A DNA stretch of 64,000 nucleotides from Haloarcula argentinensis DSM 12282 (GCA_000336895.1 AOLX01000017.1:98702-162701), one strand, 5' to 3'. Shown: positions 28,060 through 38,583, counted from the stretch's first letter. Notes: generated by a model from the sequence alone, not told the origin. Translations and numbers: made by a program.

Positions 28060-29246
28060 AAGATGTTGGCCTGCTGGTAGACCGAGATGCCGTCGTTCGT
28101 TATCTCGTAGGGTTTCGTCTCCCGCGAGTGGTTCGCGTTCCGTATCTTCTGGATCTCGACGGCGAGTCGCGTCTCGCCGGTGTCTGACCGGACGTACTGC
28201 AGGATGAACACGGCGTCGGTCAGGTATTCGATGATACCGTGTCTGGATGCGAAGGGGTTGCTCTCGCTGGCCTCGGAGACGAGCATCGTCGTCACGCCGG
28301 CCTGTTTCAGCGATCGGGTGAAATCGAACACTTCAGTGCGTCTCCGGGACTGGTCGTCGTACATCATCTCGAGCAGCGAGACAGAGTCGAGTACCAGCCG
28401 GTCGGCGTCGAACTTCTCGATGAGCGCCGGCAGTTCACCCCGAATGTTATCGAGGCTGTTTGCCATCTCGACCGGGTCGAGGTCGACAATCGCTAGCTGG
28501 CCCTGTTCCTCGTACTCTTCGAACCCCCAGCCGCGGTCACCGGCGGTGTCCAGTATCGCGTCGTGAGACTGTTCGAGGGTCAGAAACACCGCGTTCTCGC
28601 CGTTTTGCAGGCCGTGGTGAAGGAACTGTAGTCCGAACGTCGTTTTCCCGGTTCCGGCCGAACCGATGGTGACGATGAGGTGGCGCTGTGGAACCCCGCC
28701 CTGAATCATCTGATCGAGGCCCTCGATACCGATGTCGACCCGCGGGATGTCGGACTCGAACTCCTCCTCGAAGTCGCTACCGCTGTCACCGTCACCGCTG
28801 CCGGCAGACTCGAACGCGCTGGCGAAGTCGTCGTCGAAGAGCCCGCCGCCGTCGTTGCCGGGGGACCCAGCGTCGGCAGCCCCACTCTCGCTACTGAAGG
28901 GGTCATCGCCGCTGTCGTCGAACGGACTGCTGTCACTGTCCCCGCCAGAGGCGGTGCTGTCGTCGTCGCTAAACGGGCTGCTATCGTCGTCTTCGCTAAA
29001 ATCGGCGCTGCCATCGTCAAACGGGCTACCGTCGTCGTTGCCGTCGTCATCGAACGGGCTACTATCGGCGTTGCCGTCGTCGCCGTCGGTCTCAAACGGC
29101 ACAGTGTCGCTAGACGCCGATTCCTCGGCATCGCTCCCGGATGGTGTCGTCGAAGTGTCTTCAGCCTCCGTTGGTTCGCTGTCGCCGTCCTCGTCGTCCA
29201 GCGCACTTTCGAACCAGTCGTCGTCGGACTCGTTGTCCTCACTCAT
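28056..29246 (-). CDS. KaiC/RecA-superfamily ATPase with acidic SPF-repeat tail
   Basis: A 396-residue protein in two parts. Residues 1-165 are a disordered, Asp/Ser-rich tail with a recurring S/D-P-F motif at about 63, 74, 90, 107 and 116 (SPFDD, SPFDD, SPFSD, SPFDD, DPFSS). Residues about 168-396 form a single KaiC-like domain: IEGLDQMIQGGVPQRHL, Walker A GSAGTGKT at 195-202, FLTLEQSHDAIL, and the Walker B stretch DRLVLDSVSLLEM. The catalytic pair of glutamates seen in the KaiC family corresponds to LEQ after FLT. Single-domain KaiC-like ATPases are numerous in haloarchaea and have been linked to signalling, but this one has no assigned role. It is divergent from NAD kinase. Confidence 0.8.
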   Translation of the reverse strand: MSEDNESDDDWFESALDDEDGDSEPTEAEDTSTTPSGSDAEESASSDTVPFETDGDDGNADSSPFDDDGNDDGSPFDDGSADFSEDDDSSPFSDDDSTASGGDSDSSPFDDSGDDPFSSESGAADAGSPGNDGGGLFDDDFASAFESAGSGDGDSGSDFEEEFESDIPRVDIGIEGLDQMIQGGVPQRHLIVTIGSAGTGKTTFGLQFLHHGLQNGENAVFLTLEQSHDAILDTAGDRGWGFEEYEEQGQLAIVDLDPVEMANSLDNIRGELPALIEKFDADRLVLDSVSLLEMMYDDQSRRRTEVFDFTRSLKQAGVTTMLVSEASESNPFASRHGIIEYLTDAVFILQYVRSDTGETRLAVEIQKIRNANHSRETKPYEITNDGISVYQQANIF

Positions 29247-29299
29247 ACGCACGACCACCAGCCACACGAACGGCCCATGGAAGTGGATACGCGTCGGGA

Positions 29300-29332
29300 C
29301 TGATATAATTGCCGTCGTAGAGGGTTTATATA
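29300..29332. promoter_or_regulatory. Divergent TATA elements for the KaiC-like gene and nadK
   Basis: Between the two start codons (29246 and 29355) lie CTGATATAATT at 29300-29310 and GGTTTATATACGG at 29323-29335. The second suits nadK (about 25 nt before its ATG). The first, read on the minus strand, suits the KaiC-like gene with a leader of roughly 30 nt. Confidence 0.5.
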
Positions 29333-29354
29333 CGGCCGGCGGGAACGTCCGGCA

Positions 29355-30206
29355 ATGACTGTCGGGATCGTCGCGCAGCGGGACAACGACCGGGCCATGT
29401 CGCTTGCGAGTACACTGTGTGACCGACTGCGCGCCACGTCGGCGGCCGTCGTTGTCGACGAAACGACCGCCGGAGCGCTGGGTGACCACGACGCATGGGA
29501 GGCAGCCGTGCCCGATTCGGCTCCGGTCGATGAGATGTCCACCTGTGACCTCGTCGTGAGTATCGGCGGCGACGGGACGTTTCTGTACGCGGCCCGCGGT
29601 GCGGGGTCGACGCCGATACTGGGGGTCAATCTCGGCGAGGTCGGCTTTCTGAACGCTATCGCACCCGAAGAAGCCGTCGAGACGGTTGTCGCGGAGGTCG
29701 AACACATCCAGAAGACCGGGAGCGCCCGGACGCGGGCCAAGCCGCGGCTACAGGCCAACGGCGACGACTGGGAGCTGTCGCCGGCGCTGAACGAGGTCGT
29801 CATCCAGGGCGAGCGCCGTGGTCACGGCGGCGGGGCGACGCTCGACGTGTACGTCGACGACTCGCTGTACACGTCCGGCCACGCCGACGGGGTACTGGTG
29901 GCGACGCCCACCGGATCGACGGCGTACAATCTCAGCGAACGTGGCCCGCTCGTCCACCCCGACGTGGCCGGTCTCATCATCACCGGGATGGCAGATGAAA
30001 CGGGGACGCCGCCGCTGGTCGTCGACGTTGACAGCGAAATCGTCGTCGAACTCACGGACGCCGACAGCGGTGTCGTCGTCAGTGACGGTCGGGTTCGAAA
30101 GGACGTGGTCCCGCCGGAGCAAATAACGGTCTCGCGTGCGGGCGAACCGGTCCGGCTCGCCGGGCCGCCGCTTGATTTCTTCACCGCACTCGACAAGCTG
30201 GCCTAA
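29355..30206 (+). CDS. nadK: NAD kinase
   Basis: Phosphorylates NAD to NADP. The 283-residue protein has the diagnostic GGDGT at 71-75 in VVSIGGDGTFLYAARG, the NAD-binding ALNEVVIQ, and the conserved block LVATPTGSTAYNLSERGPLVHP. It complements the nadABC operon 17 kb away, but nothing in the sequence shows joint regulation. The ATG at 29355 is leaderless-type. Confidence 0.95.
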   Translation: MTVGIVAQRDNDRAMSLASTLCDRLRATSAAVVVDETTAGALGDHDAWEAAVPDSAPVDEMSTCDLVVSIGGDGTFLYAARGAGSTPILGVNLGEVGFLNAIAPEEAVETVVAEVEHIQKTGSARTRAKPRLQANGDDWELSPALNEVVIQGERRGHGGGATLDVYVDDSLYTSGHADGVLVATPTGSTAYNLSERGPLVHPDVAGLIITGMADETGTPPLVVDVDSEIVVELTDADSGVVVSDGRVRKDVVPPEQITVSRAGEPVRLAGPPLDFFTALDKLA

Positions 30207-30490
30207 CGCCGACCGACGGCGTACAGCACCGGTGCGAGGACGAGCAGGACCAGACCGAACAGTTTGTACTGGAACGACGATGCGAGGACGCTCGCACTGT
30301 TTGGTTCCATCGCTGACGCCGGCGTAATCACGAGCAGTGCACCCAGCGCAATCGTGTGCAGTCCCAGCATCCGGAGCGATCGTTGCGGGAGAATTGCGAC
30401 GAGCCCACCGACAAAGCCGAGTAGCAGGACATCACCGATGGTGTAGTTCAGCAGGAAACTATCGATGAGTTGCAGCGGTGACGCGAGCAT
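30203..30490 (-). CDS. Small three-helix membrane protein
   Basis: A 95-residue hydrophobic protein with three helices (about 17-35, 42-60 and 73-92). Its stop overlaps the nadK stop by 4 nt in convergent orientation. No family is recognised. Confidence 0.65.
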   Translation of the reverse strand: MLASPLQLIDSFLLNYTIGDVLLLGFVGGLVAILPQRSLRMLGLHTIALGALLVITPASAMEPNSASVLASSFQYKLFGLVLLVLAPVLYAVGRR

Positions 30491-30566
30491 TCCTATCCAG
30501 AATCTCGCCGGGATGGAATCTTTAAAGTTCCGTTACGCCGCCGACCCGCGGGCGGCGTTCGACCGT

Positions 30567-31175
30567 TCAATCGCCCGTTGTCCCCAGCGGCGTGAGCAGG
30601 AGGTAGCCGGCCGACGGGGCGCCGGCCGTCCGCAGCCGGAACTGTCTCGGTTCGTCGAGTGCTGTCGAAAGGGCCACGACATCGAGGTCAGTTGTACTGA
30701 CTGTCTCGGCGTCCACTTCGTCGATACCAGCCACGAGCAGTGCCTCGGAGAGGGCCGTTCCGTTGAGGCGGTCGGACGGCACGTCGAACGTGGTCCCAAA
30801 CGCCTCGTTTGCAGCACGCACGACCGGACCGTGGCCCTCATCGGCGAAGTACAACACCGGGTCTGGATGACCGTCGAAGAGATCCACCGGCTGTGGCTCC
30901 GGTGTCTGCTCGGCGTCTGCCGACACGGTCATCGTCTCGTCAGTCGTCTCACCGGGCGAATCAGTCACCAGAAGGTAGGAAACGCCGCCCAGCCCGCCGC
31001 CGAGCGCCAGACCGAGGCCGATAGTGACCTGTTCCGAGAACGCGAGCGAAAACACCGACTGCACCACCAGCGCGACGGTGGCAAACACGACCGCTCCTGC
31101 CCCTATCCAACCGACCACGGCCGCGAGGCTCCCAAGGCGATGTCGACCGCCTGTGCCCGCCGACGACTTGCTCAT
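30567..31175 (-). CDS. Membrane protein with a PAS-like cytoplasmic domain
   Basis: A 202-residue protein with two N-terminal membrane helices (about 15-43 and 50-70), a linker rich in Thr/Glu, and a domain starting LFDGHPDPVLYFADEGHGPVVRAANEAFGTTFDV. That segment looks like the first half of a PAS fold. There is no kinase or output domain, so it would act as a stand-alone sensor or the PAS resemblance is superficial. The stop at 30567 is clear, and no frameshift into a longer gene is seen. Confidence 0.68.
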   Translation of the reverse strand: MSKSSAGTGGRHRLGSLAAVVGWIGAGAVVFATVALVVQSVFSLAFSEQVTIGLGLALGGGLGGVSYLLVTDSPGETTDETMTVSADAEQTPEPQPVDLFDGHPDPVLYFADEGHGPVVRAANEAFGTTFDVPSDRLNGTALSEALLVAGIDEVDAETVSTTDLDVVALSTALDEPRQFRLRTAGAPSAGYLLLTPLGTTGD

Positions 31176-31230
31176 CGGGATACACTCAACGGGCCATCGG
31201 TTAACGCTTTTCGAGAGGCGGCTGCCGTTG

Positions 31231-32479
<1,249 letters not shown>

Positions 32480-32653
32480 GTCGATATCTTATATGTAGTC
32501 GAGTTGGTACTTAATGGTTGGGAGTCGGGCTGCTATCGTCGGTGGGTTGTGACACGGAGCTTACGGATTCATCCCACGGCTAAATCCGTGGGTTTTCTCC
32601 TCCGTTCCGTATAAAACCATATACAGTTGCCAGCCGTATAACGGTGTAGTACC

Positions 32654-33226
32654 GTGTCAAGAACTACAGGCGGCCCGCCGCGGGTGCTCGTCGTCGACGA
32701 CGAACATGACGTCGCCGACACGCAGGCTCTGAAACTCGGCGAGCGCTACGAGACGACTGTCGCGTACAGTGGCCAGGCGGCGCTCGACGCTGCCGGTCCG
32801 GAGTTCGACGCTGTGTTGCTCGACCGACGAATGCCCGACGTCCACGGTGACGACGTGCTTTCACGGTTGCGCGAGCGGGGGTACGATGGCATCATCATCA
32901 TGCTGACCGCAGTCGACGCCGACCTGAACATTCTGGAGATGCCCTTCGACGACTACCTCCAGAAACCGGTTGACCAGTCGACGCTCCTGTCGACGCTCGA
33001 CCAGCACCTCGACAGGTCCGTCGAAGACGACAGGCTCGACGAGTACTTCCGGATCTCCTCGAAGCTCTCCGTGCTGGAACGCGAGAAATCCGCGTCACAA
33101 CTGGAGTCAAGCGACGAGTACACAAGGCTGAAAGAACGAGCCAGAGAACTGGAGTGGGTGCTGCACGCCGAAAACGATGATTTCGAGGAGCTGAAGGAGA
33201 CGTACCAGTCGATCAGCCGAAGCTAG
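32654..33226 (+). CDS. HalX-domain response regulator
   Basis: A 190-residue protein with a receiver domain (1-118) and a C-terminal HalX coiled-coil domain (about 125-190, with EREKSASQLESSDEYTRLKERARELE). The phospho-acceptor is D57 in DAVLLDRRMPDVHG, with the acidic pair D15-D16 and the Lys in LQKPVD. The only sensible start is a GTG at 32654. The promoter CGTATAAAACC at about 32609-32619 lies next to the TnpB element end. HalX regulators have no DNA-binding domain and probably act through protein contact. It converges with the TetR gene, stops overlapping by 4 nt. Confidence 0.88.
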   Translation: MSRTTGGPPRVLVVDDEHDVADTQALKLGERYETTVAYSGQAALDAAGPEFDAVLLDRRMPDVHGDDVLSRLRERGYDGIIIMLTAVDADLNILEMPFDDYLQKPVDQSTLLSTLDQHLDRSVEDDRLDEYFRISSKLSVLEREKSASQLESSDEYTRLKERARELEWVLHAENDDFEELKETYQSISRS

Positions 33227-33843
33227 GTGTCGAGAATCAGCGTCTCTTCGATGTACTCGTCTATGGTGTCCCGAACCGCGGCGACAGGGTTGTCGTTGCG
33301 TGTTGCGCTCTGAAGGATTACACCGTCGAGTATCGTGATCATGAATCGCGAAACCGTGTTGGGGTCGACCTCGGCGAAGACTCCCTGTTCGATGCCGTCC
33401 TCGATGATCTGTACGAGTTGCCGAGTAAACAGTTCGTCCGTCTCAGTGAACTTCTCGCGGAAGTCCGGATTCTGGACTGCTTGAGCGCGCATCTCGACGT
33501 ATGAACCGAGTACGGCGTTCTTCTCGGGCGTTTCGACGCAGTCAGGAAAATCGTCGAGCACGAGGCTGACAAACGTCTTGATGTCCTGTTCGGGGTCGCC
33601 GGTCGACTCGATCTGAAAGATGCGGTTAAACTCCGTGAGGATGAACTCCTGAAACGACAGCAGAAGGTCCTCCTTGCCATCGAAGTGGTGATAGAACGTC
33701 GATTTGCTGAGGTCGGCCTCGTCCGCGATTCGCTGTATCGAAAGTCCGGCGTACCCGTATTCTCGGAGGGCACGAAACGTGGCTCGCATTATCGCCTCGT
33801 GCGAGTCCGCTGGCTCCCCGGCAAACGGAATTCCATCACTCAT
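33223..33843 (-). CDS. TetR/AcrR-family repressor
   Basis: A 206-residue regulator with an N-terminal helix-turn-helix at about 18-62 (ALREYGYAGLSIQRIADEADLSKSTFYHHFDGKEDLL) and a helical ligand-binding domain. It is divergent from the exported-protein/MMPL operon. Two near-identical palindromes lie between the genes (see 33845 and 33910); the nearer one lies directly before its own start, between the ATG and a TATA-like AATATCTT. Autorepression plus control of the transporter operon is the natural reading. The ligand is unknown. Confidence 0.9.
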   Translation of the reverse strand: MSDGIPFAGEPADSHEAIMRATFRALREYGYAGLSIQRIADEADLSKSTFYHHFDGKEDLLLSFQEFILTEFNRIFQIESTGDPEQDIKTFVSLVLDDFPDCVETPEKNAVLGSYVEMRAQAVQNPDFREKFTETDELFTRQLVQIIEDGIEQGVFAEVDPNTVSRFMITILDGVILQSATRNDNPVAAVRDTIDEYIEETLILDT

Positions 33844-33844
33844 C

Positions 33845-33864
33845 CCGACCGAATATTCGTTCGG
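33845..33864. promoter_or_regulatory. Putative TetR operator 1
   Basis: CCGACCGAATATTCGTTCGG is an imperfect palindrome centred between 33854 and 33855, immediately upstream of the tetR start codon. It matches operator 2 in the pattern GACCGAAYRTTCGTTCG. Binding here would block tetR transcription. Confidence 0.6.
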
Positions 33865-33909
33865 GCAGTAAATATCTTCCCACTGTTACTGAACCACAAC
33901 GTTGATAGG

Positions 33910-33927
33910 CGACCGAACGTTCGTTCG
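33910..33927. promoter_or_regulatory. Putative TetR operator 2
   Basis: CGACCGAACGTTCGTTCG is a second copy of the palindrome, 64 bp from the first centre to centre. It lies upstream of the TATA-like GGTTTATATCCC near 33968 that should serve the exported-protein gene. Confidence 0.6.
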
Positions 33928-34047
33928 ATGTACACGGTTCGGACGGGAGTCTGCACAGACGTATGTGGGTTTATATCCCGATCTCCCAAGCATGACCTCC
34001 GCTCCGGACAGAAACAAACGGTAAGGAATGTCCGAAGTGTCCTACGC

Positions 34048-35973
34048 ATGAAACCACGAACATTACTGACGCTGGCTGTTATCGCATTGCTCATGGCGTC
34101 CGGAACGGCGATCGCCGCCGTATCCGGGAGCCCCGACTTCGACGCAACGTTCGTCGATGATACCGTCACGCCCGGTGAGGAGACGACACTCGACGTTGTG
34201 CTCGTCAACAGCGGCACGGTCGACTCCGGCCCGACGACGCAGGCGGTTCGGAGTAGCGAAGTAACGACCGCCCGCGGTACCACAGTCAAGGTCAATGACG
34301 GAGATGCCCCGATCACGGTGACAACGAACAAGCAGGCCGTCGGCTCCGTCCCGGAAGGCAAGACAGAGCCGATTTCCTTCGAGGTGAGCGTCGATGACGA
34401 CGCAAGTCCCGGAGACTACACCGTTCCCGTCATCGTCGAGTACGAATACACGAGCTACATTTCCGAGGGTGACGGCGCACGTGACGAAAAATCCACCACC
34501 GAACGGATCGAACTCGAACTCGAAATCGACGACGACGCGGCCTTTGACGTGGTGAGCGTCGATTCAGGGGCGCGCGTTGACTCGGTTGGGACGGTCGCAG
34601 TCACCGTCGAGAATACTGGTGACGAACCAGCCCGAGAAGCCTCAGTAACGCTGGAGTCGACAAACCCTGAACTCACAGTCGGTAGCGACACCAGCAGCTC
34701 CCGGTTCATCGATACCTGGGAAGCTGGTGAACAGCGGACGCTCCGGTATCGCGTCGGTGCGAGCGGTGACGCCAGAGCCGAACCGTACCAGTTCGACCTG
34801 CAAGTCGACTTCGACGACACGGACGGGGTACGAAAGAGTACCTCCGCCTCCTCGCTCGGAATTACACCTGCCCGCGAGCAAACGTTCACTGTCGAACGTA
34901 CCGATAGCGATGTCGCTGTCAGTGACTCCGGGACCTACAATGTGACTCTGCGCAACGACGGGCCTGTCACAGTCTCAGACGCGACAGTGACACTTACCAC
35001 GCAGAACAGCGCGATTACGTTCGGACAGTCCGAATCCACGTCGCAGTTCGTCGGCTCTTGGGAGCCGGGTGAAACGCGAACAGTGAGCGTTGACGCGAGC
35101 GCCAGTGACGATGCCAAGACACAGAGCTACGCGCTATCGGGGTCAGTGAGCTACGACGACCCCGAAGGCGATGCCGGCGTCGCTGACGACATCTCGCTGG
35201 GACTCACACCCGAGCCCGAACAGTCCTTCGCCATGGGTGACGTCGAATCGTCCCTGCAGGCAGGTGACGACGGCACGCTGGAAGCATCACTGACCAATAC
35301 CGGCGACCGAACAGTTCGGAACGTCGTCCTGAACTGGGCGAGCACCCACGACAACATCTCACCGAAAGAGACCCAGTACGCGGTCGGCGATCTCGAACCG
35401 GGCGAGTCGGCAACCGTCTCGTTCGACGCCGAGGTGTCGGACAACGCAAACTCCGGTCCGCGGCAGTTCGACTTCGTCGCCAACTACCGCAACAGCGAGG
35501 GCGACAGGCGCGAGAGCGACACGCTCGAAGTCCGGCAGAGTGTCGACGGTAGCGCCGACGAGTTCCTCGTCGAGTCGACGAACGCGTCCGTCAACGTTGG
35601 TGGGTCCAGCACGCTCGAAGTGACCATCACTAACGACGCCGGTGAGCGACTGACCGACATCGAGGCAAAGCTGTTCGCCGAGTCCCCGATCTCCGTCTCG
35701 GACGACCAGGCGTACATCGACAGCCTCGACCAAGGCGAGTCGACGACCATCGAGTTCGGTATCAGTGCAAGCGGTGCCGCGATGACGAAGAACTACCCCG
35801 TCTCGGTTGACTTCCAGTACGAGGAGCCGGACGGAGATACGCCGGTCTCTGACACCTACCGGCTTCCCGTCTCGGTGACCAACTCCGGCGGTGGCAGTTC
35901 GCCGCTAACGGCGATTATCGGCGTTGCACTCGTGGCCGCCCTGGCCATCGGCGGCTACTTCAGGTTCCGCTAA
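34048..35973 (+). CDS. Exported COG1361-like protein with C-terminal anchor
   Basis: A 641-residue surface protein. An N-terminal signal peptide (KPRTLLTLAVIALLMASGTAIA) is followed by about four to five repeated beta-sandwich domains, each with a phrase like VTVENTGDEPAREASVTLES, VTLRNDGPVTVSDATVTL and ASLTNTGDRTVRNVVLNW. The C terminus has a membrane helix (TAIIGVALVAALAIGGYFRFR). This is the COG1361 (S-layer-like, CARDB-type) architecture. The start at 34048 is the only one giving a signal peptide at the N terminus. The next gene, an MMPL transporter, begins 3 nt after the stop, so the two form one operon under the TetR repressor. It may hold the transporter or its cargo at the cell surface. 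Confidence 0.85.
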   Translation: MKPRTLLTLAVIALLMASGTAIAAVSGSPDFDATFVDDTVTPGEETTLDVVLVNSGTVDSGPTTQAVRSSEVTTARGTTVKVNDGDAPITVTTNKQAVGSVPEGKTEPISFEVSVDDDASPGDYTVPVIVEYEYTSYISEGDGARDEKSTTERIELELEIDDDAAFDVVSVDSGARVDSVGTVAVTVENTGDEPAREASVTLESTNPELTVGSDTSSSRFIDTWEAGEQRTLRYRVGASGDARAEPYQFDLQVDFDDTDGVRKSTSASSLGITPAREQTFTVERTDSDVAVSDSGTYNVTLRNDGPVTVSDATVTLTTQNSAITFGQSESTSQFVGSWEPGETRTVSVDASASDDAKTQSYALSGSVSYDDPEGDAGVADDISLGLTPEPEQSFAMGDVESSLQAGDDGTLEASLTNTGDRTVRNVVLNWASTHDNISPKETQYAVGDLEPGESATVSFDAEVSDNANSGPRQFDFVANYRNSEGDRRESDTLEVRQSVDGSADEFLVESTNASVNVGGSSTLEVTITNDAGERLTDIEAKLFAESPISVSDDQAYIDSLDQGESTTIEFGISASGAAMTKNYPVSVDFQYEEPDGDTPVSDTYRLPVSVTNSGGGSSPLTAIIGVALVAALAIGGYFRFR

Positions 35974-35976
35974 CGC

Positions 35977-38493
35977 ATGGACTACCAGCGCTACATCGAT
36001 TGGGCGGACGACCGCATCGTCCACGATTCACGGAAGGTGGTGCTTCTCTTCCTAGTCGTGACGGTGGTCTTCAGCGCCGGCCTCGGGAGCGTCTCGACTA
36101 ACTCCGGGACATCGCAGTTTACGACCGACTTGCCGGCTGAGGAGGCACTGCAGGAGGTCAATGACAAGTTCTCGCCGACCTTCTCACCGGATACAGGGAG
36201 TACACAGCTCATCCAGCGGGAGACCAACGTGCTCTCGAAGCCGGCGCTGCTTCGGATGCTCAGGTCACAGCATCGATTAGAACAGCACGCGGAACTCCGT
36301 GTCACGTCGACGTCAAGCGCCGCCAGCATCGTCGCCCAACAGCTAAACCCGGAGGCGACGACGACCGAACAGCAGGTCTATGCTGTCGAATCAGCGACGC
36401 CAAGTGAGATCGATGCCGCCGTCAGGCGCGCGGCCGAGCAGAATCCCCGGTTCGAATCGCTACTGAGCAAGGACTTCAACCGCAAAGCTGCCTCGGCGTC
36501 GGCGACAATCGGCGTCGTCACACACGAGGTCCCGGCCGGCATCTCCTCCGGGTCGGGGCAGGGTGGTTCGAGTCCGCTGACGAGCATCCAGAAACAGTCC
36601 GGGTTCACTGTCGCCAGCGCTGACCACGGTGGCATTACCCTGTTCGGCAGTGGTATCGTTGCGGACGAGTTCTCGAACGTCGTCGGCGACTCGCTCATCC
36701 TGACGGTGCCCGCAGCAGTGCTGTTCATCCTGTTTTTCCTGACGATTGCCTACCGCGACCTCGCAGACATGGCACTCGGCCTGCTCGCGCTGTTTATGGC
36801 CGTCGTCTGGACGTTCGGCTTCATGGGGCTTGCCGGCATCCCCTTCTCGCAGATGCTCATTGCCGTGCCACCGCTGTTACTGGCAGTCGGTATCGACTTC
36901 GGGATTCACGCCGTCAACCGGTATCGGGAGGAGCGCGAAACCGGAGAATCTATCCAGAAGTCGATGCGGATCACGACCGACCAGCTGCTCGTCGCGTTCT
37001 TCATTGTGACCGGGACGACGGTCATCGGGTTCGCTGCGAATCTCACCAGCGCACTGCCGCCGATTCAGGACTTCGGCTACGTGGCCTCTGTCGGTATCAC
37101 ATTCACCTTCCTCATCTTCGGGGTGTTCCTGCCCGCAGCAAAGGTGGAACTGGACCGGCTCCGCCAGCGCTACCCCATTCCGACGTTCAGCGAGACGCCG
37201 CTGGGCGCAGAGGATTCGGCACTCAGCGGCGTGTTGCGCGGTGGTGTCGTCATCGCGAACCGCGCCCCGATCATCTTCCTCGTACTCATCCTCGTGTCGA
37301 CGGTCGGTGCCAGCTACTACGCCACCGGCGTCTCGACCTCGTTCAGTCAGGAGGACTTTCTGCCGCCCGAGGAAAACCCGGACTTCGTCGAGGCCCTGCC
37401 GGAACCGTTCGCCCCAAGCGAATACACTGTAACGGAGGTGACGAACTTCCTCGATGAGCGGTTCGATACGACCCAGTCCAGTGAAGCGACGGTGTACGTA
37501 GAGGGGCCAATGCGGAACGACGCGGCGCTCGAACAGATGTATCGGGCGGGCAACAACCCGCCGGACTCGTTCGTCCGGGAAGACGGGCGGGCTGATTCGA
37601 CATCTATCGTGACGGTCATTCAGGATCAGGCAGAGCGCGACCCCGAGTTCCGCCGGATGGTCGAACGCAACGACCGGAACGACAACGGGGTCCCTGACGA
37701 TAATCTCGAGGAGATATACGAGTATCTGCTCGACTCGCCGGCCCGTAGTACGGCGCTCGAATACATCACTGAGGACTATCGGAGCGCACGCGTCGTCTAC
37801 ACGGTCGAATCGGACGCGTCCGACGCAGAGGTGACCGCCGACGCGCGAAGCGTTGCCGACGACTTCCGGTATGAAGCGACGGCAACCGGCTCTGTCGTCG
37901 TGTTCCAGGCCGTCTCGGACCTCATTCTGGAGTCAGCCATCCAGTCACTGGCGATCGCGCTTGTCGGCTCATCGGTGTTCCTCATCCTCATCTACAATAT
38001 GCTGGAGGGGCGGCCGTCGCTCGGCCTCGTGAACATGATTCCCGTTGTCGTCACAGTGGCGTGGCTCGGCGGAACGATGCGACTGCTCAGCATCCCGTTC
38101 AACGCGCTCACAGCGACAATGCTGGCGATAACTATCGGGCTGGGGGTCGACTACTCTGTCCACGTCACCCACCGGTTCGCCGACGAGTTCAAGAAGAACG
38201 ACCTCGAAACGGCACTGGACCGAACGGTTCGCGGGACTGGCGGGGCGCTGTTCGGGAGTATGCTCACCACGACATTCGGCATCGGTGTGCTCGGGCTGGC
38301 TGTGTTCCCCGCAATCGGCCAGTTCGGCATCCTGACGGCAATGTCGATCGGGTACGCGTTCCTCACCTCCCTGATGGTGATCCCGTCCGCGCTCGTCGTC
38401 TGGGACCGGGTGTTCAACGCTGACTGGTCGATTCGTGGCCTACTCGGGTTGGGGCGATCGCGTCCACCCGCACCCGTCGACGGCGACGACTGA
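35977..38493 (+). CDS. MMPL/RND-superfamily transporter
   Basis: An 838-residue protein with the internal duplication of the RND superfamily: one N-terminal helix, a large outer loop (about 40-230), a first helix bundle (about 240-400), a second outer loop (about 440-640) and a second bundle (640-830). Motifs such as LLLAVGIDFGIHAVNRYREERETGE and ITIGLGVDYSVHVTHRFADEF are typical of MMPL and HAE3-type members. Such proteins export lipids or hydrophobic compounds using ion gradients. It is co-transcribed with the exported protein 3 nt upstream and controlled by TetR. The substrate is unknown. Confidence 0.92.
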   Translation: MDYQRYIDWADDRIVHDSRKVVLLFLVVTVVFSAGLGSVSTNSGTSQFTTDLPAEEALQEVNDKFSPTFSPDTGSTQLIQRETNVLSKPALLRMLRSQHRLEQHAELRVTSTSSAASIVAQQLNPEATTTEQQVYAVESATPSEIDAAVRRAAEQNPRFESLLSKDFNRKAASASATIGVVTHEVPAGISSGSGQGGSSPLTSIQKQSGFTVASADHGGITLFGSGIVADEFSNVVGDSLILTVPAAVLFILFFLTIAYRDLADMALGLLALFMAVVWTFGFMGLAGIPFSQMLIAVPPLLLAVGIDFGIHAVNRYREERETGESIQKSMRITTDQLLVAFFIVTGTTVIGFAANLTSALPPIQDFGYVASVGITFTFLIFGVFLPAAKVELDRLRQRYPIPTFSETPLGAEDSALSGVLRGGVVIANRAPIIFLVLILVSTVGASYYATGVSTSFSQEDFLPPEENPDFVEALPEPFAPSEYTVTEVTNFLDERFDTTQSSEATVYVEGPMRNDAALEQMYRAGNNPPDSFVREDGRADSTSIVTVIQDQAERDPEFRRMVERNDRNDNGVPDDNLEEIYEYLLDSPARSTALEYITEDYRSARVVYTVESDASDAEVTADARSVADDFRYEATATGSVVVFQAVSDLILESAIQSLAIALVGSSVFLILIYNMLEGRPSLGLVNMIPVVVTVAWLGGTMRLLSIPFNALTATMLAITIGLGVDYSVHVTHRFADEFKKNDLETALDRTVRGTGGALFGSMLTTTFGIGVLGLAVFPAIGQFGILTAMSIGYAFLTSLMVIPSALVVWDRVFNADWSIRGLLGLGRSRPPAPVDGDD

Positions 38494-38583
38494 GCCGTGG
38501 CCGCGGGCACGGCCCACCCCGGTCGTGTCCGGGCGAAACACGCCACTGAAGCCTTTATTTGCTGGCATCGTCCTAGCACTGGT

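Noticed and set aside
32654..33226. HalX regulator as a pseudogene because of the missing ATG
   Set aside because: A GTG at 32654 gives a complete receiver with D57 and a full HalX domain; GTG starts are normal here (tnpB and the helicase also use them).
34048..34048. Start of the exported protein further upstream at 33685, in the same open frame
   Set aside because: That start would lie inside the tetR gene, across both operators and the TATA, and would hide the signal peptide.
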